Source: Serinus canaria
Lineage: Eukaryota; Chordata; Aves; Passeriformes; Fringillidae
Length of the DNA: 64,000 nucleotides
Reading direction: 5' to 3'
NCBI RefSeq assembly: GCF_022539315.1
Contig: NC_066333.1
Coordinates: forward strand, 12,119,001-12,183,000
The first letter of the stretch is position 1. Each line of letters starts with the position of its first letter. The notes below the pieces were generated by a model that saw only the letters and a list, made by a program, of their open reading frames with translations, was not told where the DNA came from and made no database searches. The position numbers and the translations under genes were made by a program. Of this stretch, positions 38,671-52,724 are shown piece by piece.

Positions 38671-39740
38671 TTTGTAGGGCCGCGCGGCCCCGCCCCGCCG
38701 CCGCGCAGGGGCGCTCGGGGCGCGTAGTCCGGCCCCGCCCGGGGGTCCCCGCGCCCCGCCCCGCCCGAGCCCCCGGCCCGCTCCGAGCTCCGGCAGCGCC
38801 GCACACACCGGCGGTCCCCGCGGCCGGACCCTCGGGCCGGGCCCCGCGCTCACTGCAGGTCCCGGCGGCTCCCGGGGAGCGGGGCCGGGCGGGCGAGGGC
38901 AGCGCTCCGGCAGGAGCCCGCCAAAGATCCCGCCTGGGCAGCGGGTGTCCCGCACCCCCAGCCCGCTGCTGTTGCACAACCATCGCAACGGCGAGGGCTT
39001 GGTCCCCGGCAGGCTCGGACACGGGGACAAAGCCGGCGGCAGCTGGCAGCCTTTGTGGCACGCAGGGGGGCAGAGGCGCGGTGAAAGGCAGGGCAGGAGG
39101 AAGGGGTGGTGTTGAACGGAATCGCCAAGGAGAAACAGCCAGGGAGGGGGTCAAGGAGTGAGCAAGGGTTCACAACTGTCTTTCTTAGGTTCTTAAGCCT
39201 TCTGCTTCTCCACTGGGCACCTGGATATGTACCTGTGCAGCCTCTCTGGGGACAGGGATGCACCGTTCCCATTTCCACTGGTAGTCAGCAATGGGGTTCT
39301 CCACCATCCTCCTTCTGCATTTTGTTCCATGAAAGAACAGGCAGCTCCTGCTGTGAAGTGCCATTGCCTATGACCTGACATGCAGGTTTCTGCCCTGACC
39401 TGCGATTCAAACCTGGGAGAATTGTTACTAAAACACAGCCCCATACTTGCTGCATGTACCCCTTGGTCCGTAACTGCAGGAAAACAAAAGCTGAAAAGCT
39501 ATGTGGGTAGTTCAGAACCCACCACTGGGGAACTCCAATGGTGGGGTGCTTGCAATGCTTTAATTCCTCCTCTCCAGCATCAGCTGGAGTTTGTGGTGTG
39601 GGAGAGGATCCCAAAAATCATTATTTACTCATACTTTCCATCACCCAGAATCTCAAGAACGGCCCCTGTGCCTTAGGTTTATCATTTCTCAAAAAAAAGA
39701 GATTTTTTACAACATGATAAATGCAGAGATAACATTTTAG

Positions 39741-39836
39741 AAAAAAAAAAAAAAGCCAGTGGAGTTCTAAATCATCATCTGCTTTGGCTTCTATACAGCA
39801 GGTTCAGACTCTACAGACACTTTTTTTTTTTTTTTT
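39741..39836 (+). repeat. Paired poly-A (14) and poly-T (16) tracts
   Basis: A run of A at 39741-39754 and a run of T at 39821-39836 lie 66 bp apart and could form an AT hairpin. The sequence between is not recognised as a transposon. Confidence 0.75.
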
Positions 39837-42800
39837 GTTACAGACCCCACAGAGAAAAGCCAGTTATTTCAAGAGAAAGGAATGCATTAATGTCTGCACT
39901 CCATAGTTATTCATTAATATTTTTCTTGCACTGCTTCCATAGTTCTAAACACCCTATGCTTCATAAAAGAGAGAGGGGAAAAAGAAAAAAAGCCAAGGAA
40001 AGCCATTAAGCTTTCAGTCCTGAACCACCAGACTTCAAGACTAGGGTGCATTTCCTTTGATTACTGTGGAAGAAAGATGGAGCTGGGCCAGCAGCACCCA
40101 ACATCAGTGAAAAATTGACAGCAAATGGATGGTCCATGGAGCCTTTGTGTCTTGTGAAGCCACCAGCTGTGCCTGGTCCATCCCAACAGCAAGCCTGGAG
40201 CACACCTTTGGGGCCAGACTGCAGCCAGGGGCTGGGGCCTCTCCACCCCGAGTCCCCCCTTCTGTCTGCATGACTTCCACCACAAACTGCACATCAGCTG
40301 CTTCCTGGGCTGCCCGAGCTAATGACAGCCCCGTTGGCATCCAGTCACTGTCCTTTTACAGAGCTTCATTCTGCTCCAAATGATGGCAGAGATTCAAACC
40401 ATCCAACCAGACTCTGGCTCCTCTGCAGGGCAGGCAGGGCTGGCAGAGTCCTCCAGAGACACCAGCAGCATCTCTGTTCTCCATGCTTATGCTTGTCAGG
40501 GGGGGAAAAACAGCACAGGCTTTTTCTTCTTCAAACATGAGCCCCACATCTCTCAAAGGAGAAATCCCAGCTCCTCTTCTTCCCTCGAGGCAGGAACAGG
40601 AGTTTCTTACAGGCAGAACAGAAGAAAAAAGGAGCTCAGGCTAAACCTGTGCTCGATGAGCAGCACAAACCCCCCGGTAGCGCTGGGGAGGCGGCCTCAG
40701 CTCTGCCACATCCTGGAAAGCAGGAGGGGAAATGAAATCTCCTGTCCCATACTGCAGCTATTGCAAACACAGGCTCTAATGAGCTGTTACCACAAACACA
40801 GCAGGAAAGGGAAGAGAAAATGAGTAAGGATAACTTTATGGAAGTTAATTAGTTTGCTTTTATTTTTTCCACCTCGTTCTTGTGAAAAGCACTCATCCTC
40901 CTCAAAACACCTACAGATAAAATCCAGCCATCAGATCAAAGCTGCAGGAGCTTGGCAGAGCCAGTTTGCTGACACCTCCCCGTGCTTTTACTGCAACAAT
41001 AGGAGTACCTGAGAAGAGAAGAACATATTTCAACTTTCTTTGAGTTATCTCAAAGATGACTCCTGTAGAGGCAAGCATACCTCAAAGTATGAAGCTGCCT
41101 TGGGGAAGGCAGGACATTGCTTAGCACAAATCTAAGAGCAGACTGCAAGCAAGAAAGAGAACACAGACCCGATATAAGCTATTGTAGGGGTGTATTTACT
41201 CCTTTGTAGTTATTAAGGAATAAAACGACACAGGTCAGTTAGTGAGGAGGCTGGGAGAAAAGTCATCTTTTGCAGTGGGTGTACAACCATCCACATCCTT
41301 AATATACAGGATTTGTATTGCAAATCCAGAGCATCCTATTCTCATTCAGATTGGGAAGATTAATTGTACAATAATTCAACACAGTTAAGAGGACTCACTG
41401 GGTTTTTACTTACAAGTTAATACATTCCTCGAGGCTTGTGCAAAATTGATACACAAAGGCTCCTTCTGGTGGACTTCAGCAGTGTTATCCAAGAGGTGGA
41501 ATGGAAGAGCTGCAGATGACCAAACCAGTGTGCTGGATTCCACTGACAATCCTAGAGGAGGTGGCACTACAAGGCTATCCAGGTAGAGAACCATGTAGAA
41601 ATGGTCCCTGCCTAAAGGATGAAAACCAAATTATAGCAGAAGTAATACCTTTGGGAGCACAAGAACAGGACTGAGGTAGGGAAAGAGCAGCAGGGAGAAT
41701 GTTCCCTGTTCCTTGACTTCTTCAAAGCCCCAAAGTCCCTTCTGTTCTTGTCCCTCCCTTGGCAGTGAAGCTCTGTGGTGCTCTCCTTGTAGACTTGTCT
41801 GAGCATTTTCCTTTCTTCCCCCAGTGTCTTTGGGAAAATTGATTTGAGACACCCCAGGTCTGATCTGCAAGCCATTGAAGAACCTGCCTCATTTCTTAGC
41901 AAACTGCTGGGCTTTATTTATAAAATGGAGCAGGGCTGCTGTGGAGCTCTGACCTTTTTCAGTTCCTGCTGCTGCTTAGCCAAGACTTCATTGCTGTAGG
42001 GCAGTGCCCTTGGGTTTTGCCATGGATACCCGCTTATTGCAACAACAGCAGATGAAACATCCCCCTTAGAAGCTCCACAGTTAAATAAGTTAACTGGAGA
42101 GCAAGGGACTTACTGTGGGAACTGTTTGGTTTGTTGGTTTTACTAATGCTCAGTCTGGATGCTGGCCACCAGCGAGGCTGTGAACAGGGAGATCTTGAGG
42201 GAGCTGCATTCAGGGGCATTTGGTTTGGGTTATCACAGGGAATTCTGCATCTGGGCCCTCTGTCTCAGATTTTTTGGTTTGGTGCCCTGAGCACACCATA
42301 ACAATTGCTTAACCCAGAGCTGCTGCTGCAACAAGAATTGAAAAATGAAAATCATTCTTCTTTGGGCCACTTGTAACAAAATAGTTGAGCAGAGGAGGTT
42401 CCCAATCAGGGCTGCTTTCTGGCTTTGGTTTCTGTAGGAATCTTCCAATAGGACTATTTCCTCTTCTGAATATTCCAGAACTAGGCATGCTGAGTGAACT
42501 CTGTTTCCTTTTGCTGGCTACACTGGTTACACAGAAGCAGATAATCAGATCTAGTGGGCATCTGGAGTGATCTGGTTTAATGTTCCAGTAACCTGCATTT
42601 AAAAAAAAAATAAATTGATACGGGCATTGGTAACTCTGGGACTGAGAGAACAACAGATGGGACACCTCACTCAATTCTGCTGGACCACAAGCATATGTTA
42701 GTGTGGCTAAAGGAAGTGTTATTAAAAATCTAATTCTACTTCCCCAAACTTTCCTGCCCTCCCATTTGATGTCCCTTCAGAAAATGAAAATTGCTTATCT

Positions 42801-45800
42801 GTGCCATGACAAAAGACAAACAGAATCATGGTAATTGCAAACAAGATTCCTGGGAAAGAAGAGCCTTGGAGGAGACATTGCAGAGCTCATAACGGCTTGG
42901 AGGGTCTTGCCACAGGAAGTGCACTGAAAACCTTGGATATAAATCTAGATGAAAATAAAGGCATAAAATATGGCCAAGGAAACTGAGAGGCTGTGCCATC
43001 ACATTGCTCATACCTCTGCAACTGCCAGCAGGGAGAACATCTGATATTCAGGAATCCTGTGCTTTGCTCTTTGTGCCACCATCACTGTTTCCCAGGAGTT
43101 TCTCAGAGCACAGCTTGGCACTTTTCCTTCCACATGCCCTTGTGCCAGCCATGTGTGTCAGGGGGAGGATGAAGCCCCTGTTTGGGAGCAGGAAGGATGA
43201 GGTCAGCAAGGAAAGGTGCTTCAGTGGACCCTGTGGTGGTGTCCCTTCAGTGGTGAAGATGTGCTGCAGCCACTCTGAGGGGCACACCTACATTTCTTGG
43301 TGCTTTTTACTCTGCCCTTGGGGAATTTCTCCTCCACCATCTCCAGTTCTCTGTTTATCCAGGTCCAGCTCCTGGGAGCTGTGTGTACAGACTCTCCCCA
43401 GCCCTGGCAAAACACTCTGGGGAGCTGGAATGACACTGGGCTGGGGATTGTCACAGTGTGACAGCAGGGAGCTGGGCTGGCTTTCTGAGCAATCAAAATA
43501 CTGCCCTTGATTAGGATGGTGGCTTGTTTTCTGGCATTGCTGGCATCTCTGCCAAATAGTTCTGTCATCATCAGTATTGTAATGTCTTGGCCTAGAGCAA
43601 TGGTAACCCTTGCCTTTCCTGTGATCTTGGGGATGATCTCTCTTTAACCTCTTAGAGAATGAGTAATGAAAAGTGCAGATGGTCATATTGCAGCTAAATG
43701 ATGCAACAAATCCAGGAAATCCTTCACTAGCTGACTTTGTTTCTTCTTTACTTCATAGAAGGCAGGAAAGGGATGCCAGAGGGTTAGGAGCAGAAAAGGA
43801 ACAGGGCAAAGCAAACAGCTCATGGTGGTTTCTGGGACAGAAGTTTCTCTCCAGATTTTCTACCACAACTCCTCCATTGGCAGTAAGCACTGGGGAGCAG
43901 GAGCTGTGAAATAGATCCAGGAAACATTTTCCTGCTATGACAGCATCTACATCACAGCAGAACATTAAATATGTAGGCTAAGATACTGCCTACTTCTCCA
44001 TGGTTTGGTGATGTCATGGAGAAAGAGTCTCTGTATTCCCCAATCTGCAAGGCAGGGCACTGAGAGAAGGGACAAAAGGATAAGGAGATGAAACCACTTG
44101 TTACCACCTGCTAAACACAGCCTCCAATAAAGACTCTGTTCCTTCCCTGAATTCCTGCACAGAAACTCTGTCTCTAATGGAAATATTGTCCCATCTCTCT
44201 CAGGCTGGGATTTAATCATCAGAAGGGTTTTCCTCCCACAAAAAGATTTTTAGAAAAAAACATTCCATTTGAGTCAAACATGCAAACTACATCTCAAAAT
44301 AGTTAAACAAATATTTTTGCTATTTCAATTTTATGTTGTACTTTGGGAAAATATTAATTGTAACTTCATACTTCTGAAGTTTGAAAACCATAAAACTACA
44401 TTTTAAAATGAACAAGAAATCATTTAATGTTCTTTAAAGGAAGGAAGCAAAAAAAGTAAGGCCTTTTGAAACAGCATTAATAATTATATTTTTTCCAAAT
44501 ATTTGTGGAGTTATGTTAAAACTAAGTGGTATTTTCTGATTTAAAAAAAGAAAATGCCAGAGGGCTTCTAACAATCTCTGCCAAAGCTGCCAGGGCCACA
44601 TCTCATGACCTTTTCATGGGAGTGCACGTGACACTGGTAGCACAAACTGAGCAGGAACTGTCCTCCCACTCCAACCAGGGAGCAGTCAGGACACAGAAGA
44701 ACATTAAACAAGATGTCTCAGCTCTGGGATGTAGAGCACGGCTGTATGGACACCACAGATATTCTTAACAGCAAAAGACAGGTGACTCCAGAGCTGGAGC
44801 ACATCCATAGCTTTGGGCAGACCCAATTTCTATCCCCCTTCCCACAGGGGAGCACAGCCAGGTCTCACCCATGGATCCCCTCCATAACCTCATGCTCCTT
44901 TCCCCAGGTTGCTGTATTTTAGTCCTCACTAATCCAGACTCTTCTGTCACACCACACCCAGTGAGATAAATAATCCATCTACTCTGATATCACTTCTCCA
45001 GCTGTGATACTTCTAGAAATTATTTGATGCCCACAATGAACCTGGCCAGAAGAACATACACAAAAAGAAAAGATATTAGCATGGCAATTAACCTTCCTTA
45101 AAGGTTTTGTTTGAAACTCTTAGAGCTTTCTAGTTACCATGTCTACTCTATTTAAACACAAGGCAGCAAAGGTTCGTTGCAGTGGCTCTGGACAGGATAT
45201 AAACACAATTGGAATGTCAAGACAACAAACCAACATATCAGCACTGGTTACAGAAGCTTTTTCCATGGAGCCTGGAAAGGTGTTTAAAAAGAAAAACAGA
45301 GTTACCTGCACTGAAATCTGAGCAGGATGATTCCAGCTTCTGCATGACCTCAAAAAGTCCAAAATGGGCCTTTTCTGAAACAAAAAGAACCAGTTACAAT
45401 GGTGCCACAGAGGGCAGCACAGTCACTGACTGGAGGGGTCAAAGCTCACTTGGGCAGTGCCACTGGCTCCTGACAGTCCAACATCCTCATCCAGTCTGCT
45501 GGAGCAGTGATTCCTGATGGGGAAAAGCCATCAACAGCTCAACAGGCAGCCACACAATGTCCCCAACACTGCAACAGGACAATGGCATCAGCTGAACATG
45601 ACCAGTGAAACAAAGGCAGGCCACTTCCTGCTCAATCACACAGTTAGTGCCCATCCTGCCTTTAGTTAGTGGGGAAGCACAGAGAGAAAGGTGCAAGACA
45701 AGAAAGAGGGCAGGTTTTGCATCCTCAGGAGGACAAAAAGGCTGGCAGATGGGCTGATTGTATTTTGAAGTCAAGCTCGTGAATAAAGTGTGTGGGTCAG

Positions 45801-48311
45801 TACTGAGTGAGGAAATCCATTCTGCTGTATGGTTTTCCTTTTGCCAGCCCTGGGGTGTCAGGGCCAGTCTTACCTCAAAGGACATTTTCATCAGCTTACA
45901 AGGAGAAAAAAAGCCACTCCTCTGTTTTCTAACCAGAAGTGTGGCTGTGACTGCACCAGCCCTGTAAAGGAGCAAGTCGGTCACTAGTGGGAAATGTTAC
46001 CCTGGGCCAAGCCACGTTCAGAACAGTTTGGAGAGTTTAATCATCCTCTCTCATTTCCCTGCTGCTGTTTGCAGGACCACCAAAGAGAGGTGCTCAGATG
46101 ATGAACTGGATGAGCTCAGCCATTGTGGCAGACACAGGTCAGCCCTGCAGAATGGCTCCGACTGCATCACGCAGCCAATGGCTGAACAAAAGCTGGAAGG
46201 GCTCAATGACAAGGTTTTGCTATGCTGTTCTCTTTAAATAGACCATCTTTCTGTGGTTTTTTGAAAAGCTGTTTCAGCCCAGTTAAAGTGTTTCTGAAAT
46301 GCTACATGCTCGTGGTTGAAGCCTGACAATGTTCCACAAATGTAGGTGTTCTTCTTTACAATTATATAGATCCTGCTCTGTAAATTAAACATTAATGCTT
46401 AAACAACCAACTGCTGTCTGCAACCCTGCTGCTACAGACCAAGAATGAACATTACTTAGGAAAGGGAGACCTCCAAGGAAAAGAGTCAGATATCTGCAGA
46501 AAGCAATTACCTGTCAGTAAGTGATACCTGACTCCATATAAATCCCACTGTTACAGCAGGAGCATGGCAGACAGCTGTCCTTCCAAAGAAAAACAGCTGT
46601 AAAAATTGTATTTGAGCTCCAGTTTAGTCATTTGAGAATAATCTGAGCTACTGCATTATCTCTGCCCTTTACTGACTGCAATAATCATGGCCTGTTCTAA
46701 ACCAAATGCATCTCCCTGTGCTGTAGATCAGTAGTGAGCTGCATTTTATAGGCAAGGGAAGGAAGGTGATTGAACCAGTTGGCAGTGGGTCAGAAAAGGA
46801 CATTTGAGCTTACACCCTTCTGGCAGATGGCACAACTGTGAGGAAGTACCTTGGGAAGGGTTGAAGAAAATCCATTACCTGAGTTTTATTTCACAGTGTT
46901 CTCAGGAACTGAGCATTGCACCTCTCCTTGTCTGGTCCAGCAAATCAACAATCTGCATTTCAGAAACATGAATGGCAGAAAGCATTCCCTGTCAAACTAC
47001 AAAACATTTGTTAATGCACCCCCAAGGACAGGCTTAGCTGACCTGGGTGTTTAACATGCAGTTTGCAGCATTTTCCCATTCCTACAACAAGCTCATTGTT
47101 GGATCTCAGCACATCCACACCTCACACTATAAAGCAGTTACTGCCTGCAAAAGACACCCTGGGCAGCAAAGGGTAAACTTTCCCTATGCCCAGGGAAGAG
47201 CATTACCTTAATCTCTTATCTAGGCCTGCTTTTCAGTGGCACTTGATACAGGAGCTATACCAAACACTTCCTTGAAAACATAAAGCCAGGGATTGGGTTA
47301 CACAGGATTGGAGATCTGTGCCACCAGTAAGACAAAAGCTCCTGTATTACCTGGCACATGCCTGCTAAATTATTGAAGTGTCCCTTCAAACTGAATATAT
47401 TCACTGCATAATTAGTCAACAGAAGAAAACGGTCTCTCTTTACAAAGCTAATGCTGGCAGCTATTGTATCTTTTATGCACTGTAACAAGAAGCATTTGCA
47501 GAACTGATGCAACACAAACATTTGGAATTACTCTGTCCGTGCACAAGTGTTCCTAAGGCACATGCTCCCCTTTGTGGTGCTGCCTCAGTCTCATGTTACC
47601 TTGCAACCAAGACCTAAAAATGTGCATTACTTTTCCCAGGTGTAGCACGATCCCCATTCCAGAAGCAGGTAAATGGTGCAAACACCTGGAAGCTTGCTTT
47701 GCCCCTGAGGAAGGAGTGAGATCAGTTTGGCCATTCAGGTCCCATTCTGCATCAAGTGGGACCTGCCTGGGGCTGTGCATCACTCTCAGCTCACACTGCT
47801 TGCAGCTGATGCCACTCCAGAGGCTCTGTTCTCATGGGCTCCTTCCTGCTGCTGATTCTCGGGAGCATTGCTGCTCCACCTGCACACAGAACCCAGTGGC
47901 AGTCCCAGCAGTCTGCTGGGAGCACCACAGCCAGCTGCTGTTGCTCCATTTATTCTGACCTGGCAAGGGAAGAGCAGCAGGAGCTTCCTCTGATGGAATG
48001 GCTGTGCTGCTGCTGAGAGCAGGATGGGCCCTGCACTGCTGTATAGAAACCTAAGCTTACCTGGAAATGCAAAGAGATGGCTTCCAGCTGTTTGAACTCC
48101 AGCTGCAGGATGAAATGCAGTTCTACCAACTCCAACCCAGAGCTCAAGGTGTGCAAAGGCAGCATTCTGTCAGTGGAAATATCCCTGGGCTTTTCCCCTT
48201 TGAATTACACCTGACCCTAAGGGGACAGATGGGTTATTTTAGGGGTCTTTGGCAGAGTAAAGACAGCACTAAATTGTGGTTACAATCAAGGTTTTCTTAG
48301 CAGGATATTCT

Positions 48312-48357
48312 GATTAGCATAGCACAGAATTTATGATTAGTATAGGACAGGATTTCT
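48312..48357 (+). repeat. Degenerate 23-bp tandem repeat, 2 copies plus remnants
   Basis: Units at 48312-48334 and 48335-48357 share GATTAG-ATAG-ACAG spacing and match at 19 of 23 positions. A preceding CAGGATATTCT and a later AATAGCACAATACAGAATTC look like further decayed copies. Confidence 0.6.
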
Positions 48358-51300
48358 ACAAGTAGCCTTAATATGGTACAATCTGAAAATAGCACAATAC
48401 AGAATTCATAATTTCTTTAGAGCCTGGACCCTCTGCAAGTCTGAGGATCCTAGCACATGGTTTAGTAAATCAATGTAATAATCACATAGACTTGGAAATC
48501 ATGTCACAGAATGAGCCACTCAGTCCTGAGGAAGCAGAGGACAGTGGAAGCACCCATGGCCATGAGGGGTCACAGGTCACTGCCCAGCAGCAGTTTGGGT
48601 CCCAGCTCTCCCCTGGGGATTTCTAACTCCATAAGTTTACTGACAGAGCCCTGGGTGCTCAGCAGCAGCACTGGGCTGCCCAGGAGCCTGGGACCTTCGA
48701 GGCCAGCAAGGAAGGGAGGAATGGCCTGGAGCCCAGGAATCGTGAGGCCAGCAGCCAGGGGAAGAAGAAACTGTGAGAGAAGGGGAACAAATAAATGACC
48801 TGCTTGGTCAGATGTCTCACTGAGCAGCTAAAAGAGCATTGCATAGCTCTAAAGACTTGGTTTGTACATGGATACCAGGTACACTCCTGAAAAACTCAAA
48901 AATCAAAATTATTTCCATCTTCTTCTGTTCCCTGAGTATTTTGGGAGAAGCTGCTTTTACAAATAACTGTAGCTTGTATTCCAACAGCACTCCAGCTCCG
49001 TGCAGAGCCCCAGGCGTGCTGCAGCCCCGGCTGCAAGGAGAGCTGTGCTCAGGAGCCATCAGCACTGCCATCGCCTGGCACACAGCAGAGTTACAGCAAC
49101 GGCTTCAAACTGCTGCACTCCGTGCATCCCGCAGCTGCCGGGGTGGAGAAAGTTATGGGGAATTGTTCCTGTCCTGAGTTTGTTCCAGTCATTATCGTGT
49201 GCTGCAGCTCCAGGTGATGATCATCACCTGCCTGGTAAAAGTCAATAACCCAGGGGAAATTCTTTACACAGTGAATCTGCACCAGAGTTTTGTGAAATCA
49301 GTCTTACCCAAATGACTGCAAATGGCACTTAATTAGCCAATCTGGAGACTTAAAAATTAACAGCCATTTCATTTTGCTCAGGTTCATCTCTGCAGAAAGC
49401 AAACTAATTGGAATTCAGTGGTTTCTATCATTTCAAAGGCTGGAGAGTGTAAAACCTCCTGACAGTGATCTGACACAATTCCTTATCGTGGGCAGCTGCC
49501 CAGACACCTCATCTGCAAACAGCACTTCCTCACCACTAAACTGAGCCAGGCCAAAGCAACAGTTTGATTGAAACATCCCATGTACACCTAATCCCACCTC
49601 AGTCTCCACTCCCCTCTGCAGAACAACTCAGTGACCAATTTCTCTGGCCTAGGAGCTAAACTGGAGTACACACCAATTCAGGACTGCATTTCCTGTGGCA
49701 GATGGTAAATCAATACTCTGCCTGCCTGCCATTGTGCAAGCATGTCTTGTTTCATCTGTGAAAGGCTCTAGCAGGCAAACTTTGCCAATTATTTCGTTTT
49801 CTGAAATACATTTCATTAAACCAATGTGCGAAACCACTGACACGTGAGAGCAGCAGCAGGAAACTCATCTGAAAATGTAAAATGTTCTCCTTTTGAGGGG
49901 TTTAACTGGGCTGCTCTTTGTGCCAAAGATTATTTGCCTGCAATAAACCACACTGACAGCAAACTTTCAGAAAACTAAAGAAGTTATTTTATACATCAAG
50001 CATTCCTATGGTTAGCTTTGGGTACATGAAAGTATCTTACATTCCTCACTCAGTTTTTTTGGACAGGTAACTGCCATAGAATAGCGAGTGAATACATTTC
50101 CAGAAATGCACTAACACTTTAAAGGGTGTGAATAAACTCTCATTTTTGATGCTTGAAGGGATACAGCTGTGTGTACTTTACAACAGAACCTCACAATAGT
50201 TCCAGGGAAGAGCAAATTGCCAATGTGCTCTCTTAACTTGGGTAATGGAAAACAATTCAGTTCAAAGCCTCTCCTCCCTGCTGAACACATCTAATGTGCA
50301 CAGCAACATATTGGAAACTATGTCCTTCTAAAATTAGTCTGAACAAGTAGCAAGTGATGATTAAAAAATTCTGAAGCCTCAGTGACAAAGAAATTCAGTC
50401 CAGCAGAGTAAGTACTCAACATATTAACACATAATGTGTTAGGAAACCAGACTCACCAGTGCTGGCCTCAGTGGCCACTGAAGCAGGTGCAGCTCCACTG
50501 GATCCCAGAGAAATGTACCTGCTGAACTCATCTATTTTCTCTCCCTCATTCACATTGTTAGGTATTTAAACAAAATAAGATTTTTTTAAAGCAGGAAACA
50601 ATGACACATTCCTTTCTTCCCTGTTTACTCCAGTGGGAGTTCTGCACACTTCAGTGGTCACTTACACCTGATCTCGAGCCTGCAGTTGCTTGGTGGCATT
50701 CAGTTGACTGGGAAGTCTGGAAAAATGTGTTAACAACCAAAGATTGCTGCATACCAATCACAACCTTCAGGAAAAAATCAACAGAAACCCAAGAAATGTT
50801 TGAGCAAATTATCAGCTACTGATTTAAGTGCTGGGAACTCTTTCCTACCTTAAAGAAAACAAATTGTACATGAATGCAAAATCTACAACTATGTAAAACA
50901 TAGAGGTAGCAGGAAAAAAAACAATCTTGAGAAATAAACCAGAAAAAGATAACCCCTAAACAAAGCAGGGTTGGGTGTATTTAAAGGATTTTCCTCTGTA
51001 CCAAACAAGAAATACCAACCCAGCAAAAACTGATGAACACAGGGGAGAGTCTGGAGTGAAAAGTCAGTGGGTTGGAGGGAGTCTGAAGAGTCTGTGATTC
51101 ATCTGTACTCACCATGTCAGGTGTTTGGCTGCTGAAATAGCAATGAACTTGAGTCCTCTCAGAACAAAAGGCCTTTCACACCACTTCTCCCAGTTCTTTG
51201 AGGCAAACCCACAGGAATCATTCGTAGTGGAACAGAAGTTGGAAAATACATTGGATTCTCAGCTTAAGCAGCTGGAGGAAAAGGAGCTGACTTTCAGCAA

Positions 51301-51414
51301 ATGTCCCTGAGTTGCAGTGAAAGGCCAAGAAGCTGCTTTGAAACAGGAAGCACATTGCCTTGCCCACATTATTGGAACAGAACTTCTGAATATAAAAAAG
51401 CATTTAGTAAAAAT

Positions 51415-51420
51415 TTTATT
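51415..51420 (-). terminator. Poly(A) signal AATAAA, RAE1 (distal candidate)
   Basis: The minus strand reads TCAAATAAAATTTT, about 110 bases past the first candidate. Confidence 0.5.
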
Positions 51421-51526
51421 TGAAACTCAGCATGAATCCGTAACCACCAGCATTAAACCATAACAGTTTTACAGAGAATTTGTACAATATGCCATGAAAT
51501 TCTATACATGCTCCCCCCATCCCCTT

Positions 51527-51532
51527 TTTATT
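51527..51532 (-). terminator. Poly(A) signal AATAAA, RAE1 (candidate)
   Basis: The minus strand reads CTGAATAAAAAGGGG; it is the first canonical hexamer after the RAE1 stop. Confidence 0.5.
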
Positions 51533-52637
51533 CAGTCATAATCAAACAAACAGTAGTTAGACAGGAATAATAAGCATTCACTTCCAAAAAGAAAACTTTG
51601 GCATGTATACAACTGGCTAGTTAAAAGTAAACAGTGGTAGATTCAAGTCAGAAAGAGACCCACTCATTTTGTTTCACAGCATTTTTGATCAGGATGAAGC
51701 TTCCCAGCACTACTTTCTAGTTAATACAAAAATGAGGATTTTTTTCAGTCCTGAACACACTCTTACAGGACAAAACCATGTTAAAATGCTCAGCTCAAAC
51801 TCTAAAAGGTGTCAGCTTCAAGGAAGCTTAGGTCAAAGGGATTTTGCACACATTGGTTTGGTCATGAATAAAACCTTTAAAGGTTTGCTCATGTTCCTGA
51901 ACTCTGAGCTATTTCACCACTTGGCACCACTGCAACTTCTCCTTTGAATTAGAAAAAGCAGTTTGCTCAGAAGTCATGTCCACTGCAGGAGTGCCAGAAA
52001 AATCTCAAGTTTGCACTGGGCCCATCTTCTGCCTTGAGTTTCTGCCACTGCTCTTGGCCCCCTACATACCTTCCTAGTCATCTAAAAAAGGAGGGAAAAC
52101 TATTTGCAAGGCATTTCTTCCTGGCATACAGCAGACAATGCTTCCATTTCAAAAACCAGAAAGCAATGAAAGAACCCCTGAATTATTAATAAGAAAAAAA
52201 ACAAGCCTCCTTTGACAAGAATTACTGGTGATTCTCCAAGTACTTACAAAAAATACAGTATTTATACAGCCTCTCCAGAACGATTATAATTAACATATTT
52301 TAATGTAATACTAACAAAATAAATCCAGAGATACAAATGGTTGCACTTCAAAGCAGGAATATCCACCCCAGATGTTGATTTTGCTGCAATTTCATTATTG
52401 CTGTGGAACAGAGAGTGGTTAAGTCATGTCAATACGAGCCTCTCTTTCTTATACCCATCAGAGTATCTAATTTGGAAACGTTCTCCAGCAAGTCAGAATA
52501 CATTTACTGTCATTTTTACAGTTCCTGCTAAATGTCTGTGATCCAAAGTTGACTGAACCATGGTGCAACAGGGCACAAATGGCCAAAGAGCAGAGGCAGG
52601 AAGGGCAGAACAAGTAGAGGAGTTCAAGTCAGACTCA

Positions 52638-52724
52638 CTACTTCTTATTCCTGGGCTTCAGCTCTTCTGCTGCATTTCGCAGAAAAATGTAGTTTTTCTT
52701 CTGTGGATTATAGAATTCGTGACC
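52638..52724 (-). CDS. RAE1: RAE1 coding exon 11 and stop
   Basis: Residues 341-368, [12 protein letters not shown]...LKPRNKK, then TAG at 52640-52638. The acceptor is CTCTAG. Confidence 0.96.
   Translation of the reverse strand, partial: GHEFYNPQKKNYIFLRNAAEELKPRNKK

Larger units (their letters stand above)
37690..39060 (-). promoter_or_regulatory. RBM38: CpG island and promoter of RBM38
   Basis: This dense GC/CpG block covers coding exon 1, intron 1 and about 600 bp upstream of the RBM38 ATG. It contains several CCCCGCCCC/GC-box (SP1-type) sequences around 38690-38765 and a CCG run. No clear TATA box is seen, so a dispersed CpG-island promoter on the minus strand, somewhere between about 38480 and 38900, is expected. 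The transcription start is not resolved. Confidence 0.8.
39061..51414. other. Intergenic sequence between RAE1 3' end and RBM38 promoter
   Basis: About 12.3 kb with no recognisable exon on either strand and no clear transposon. It holds the A/T pair near 39.8 kb and the decayed 23-bp repeat at 48.3 kb. AT-rich islands occur at 44220-44530 and 49860-50600. Confidence 0.7.
51415..52637 (-). other. RAE1: RAE1 3' untranslated region (predicted extent)
   Basis: Noncoding AT-rich sequence after the RAE1 stop. The first canonical AATAAA hexamers on the minus strand come 1.1-1.2 kb downstream. A variant ATTAAA about 340 nt after the stop (near 52300) could give a shorter form. Confidence 0.55.

Noticed and set aside
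38177..39154. 325-codon and other long frames in the RBM38 CpG island
   Set aside because: GC-rich sequence rarely contains stops. The proteins are Arg/Gly/Ala/Pro-rich with no domain, and one is simply the shifted frame of RBM38 exon 1.
39741..39836. Facing poly-A and poly-T tracts as ends of a retroposed or inverted element
   Set aside because: There are no target-site duplications, no internal homology to a known element and no inverted repeats beyond the homopolymers.
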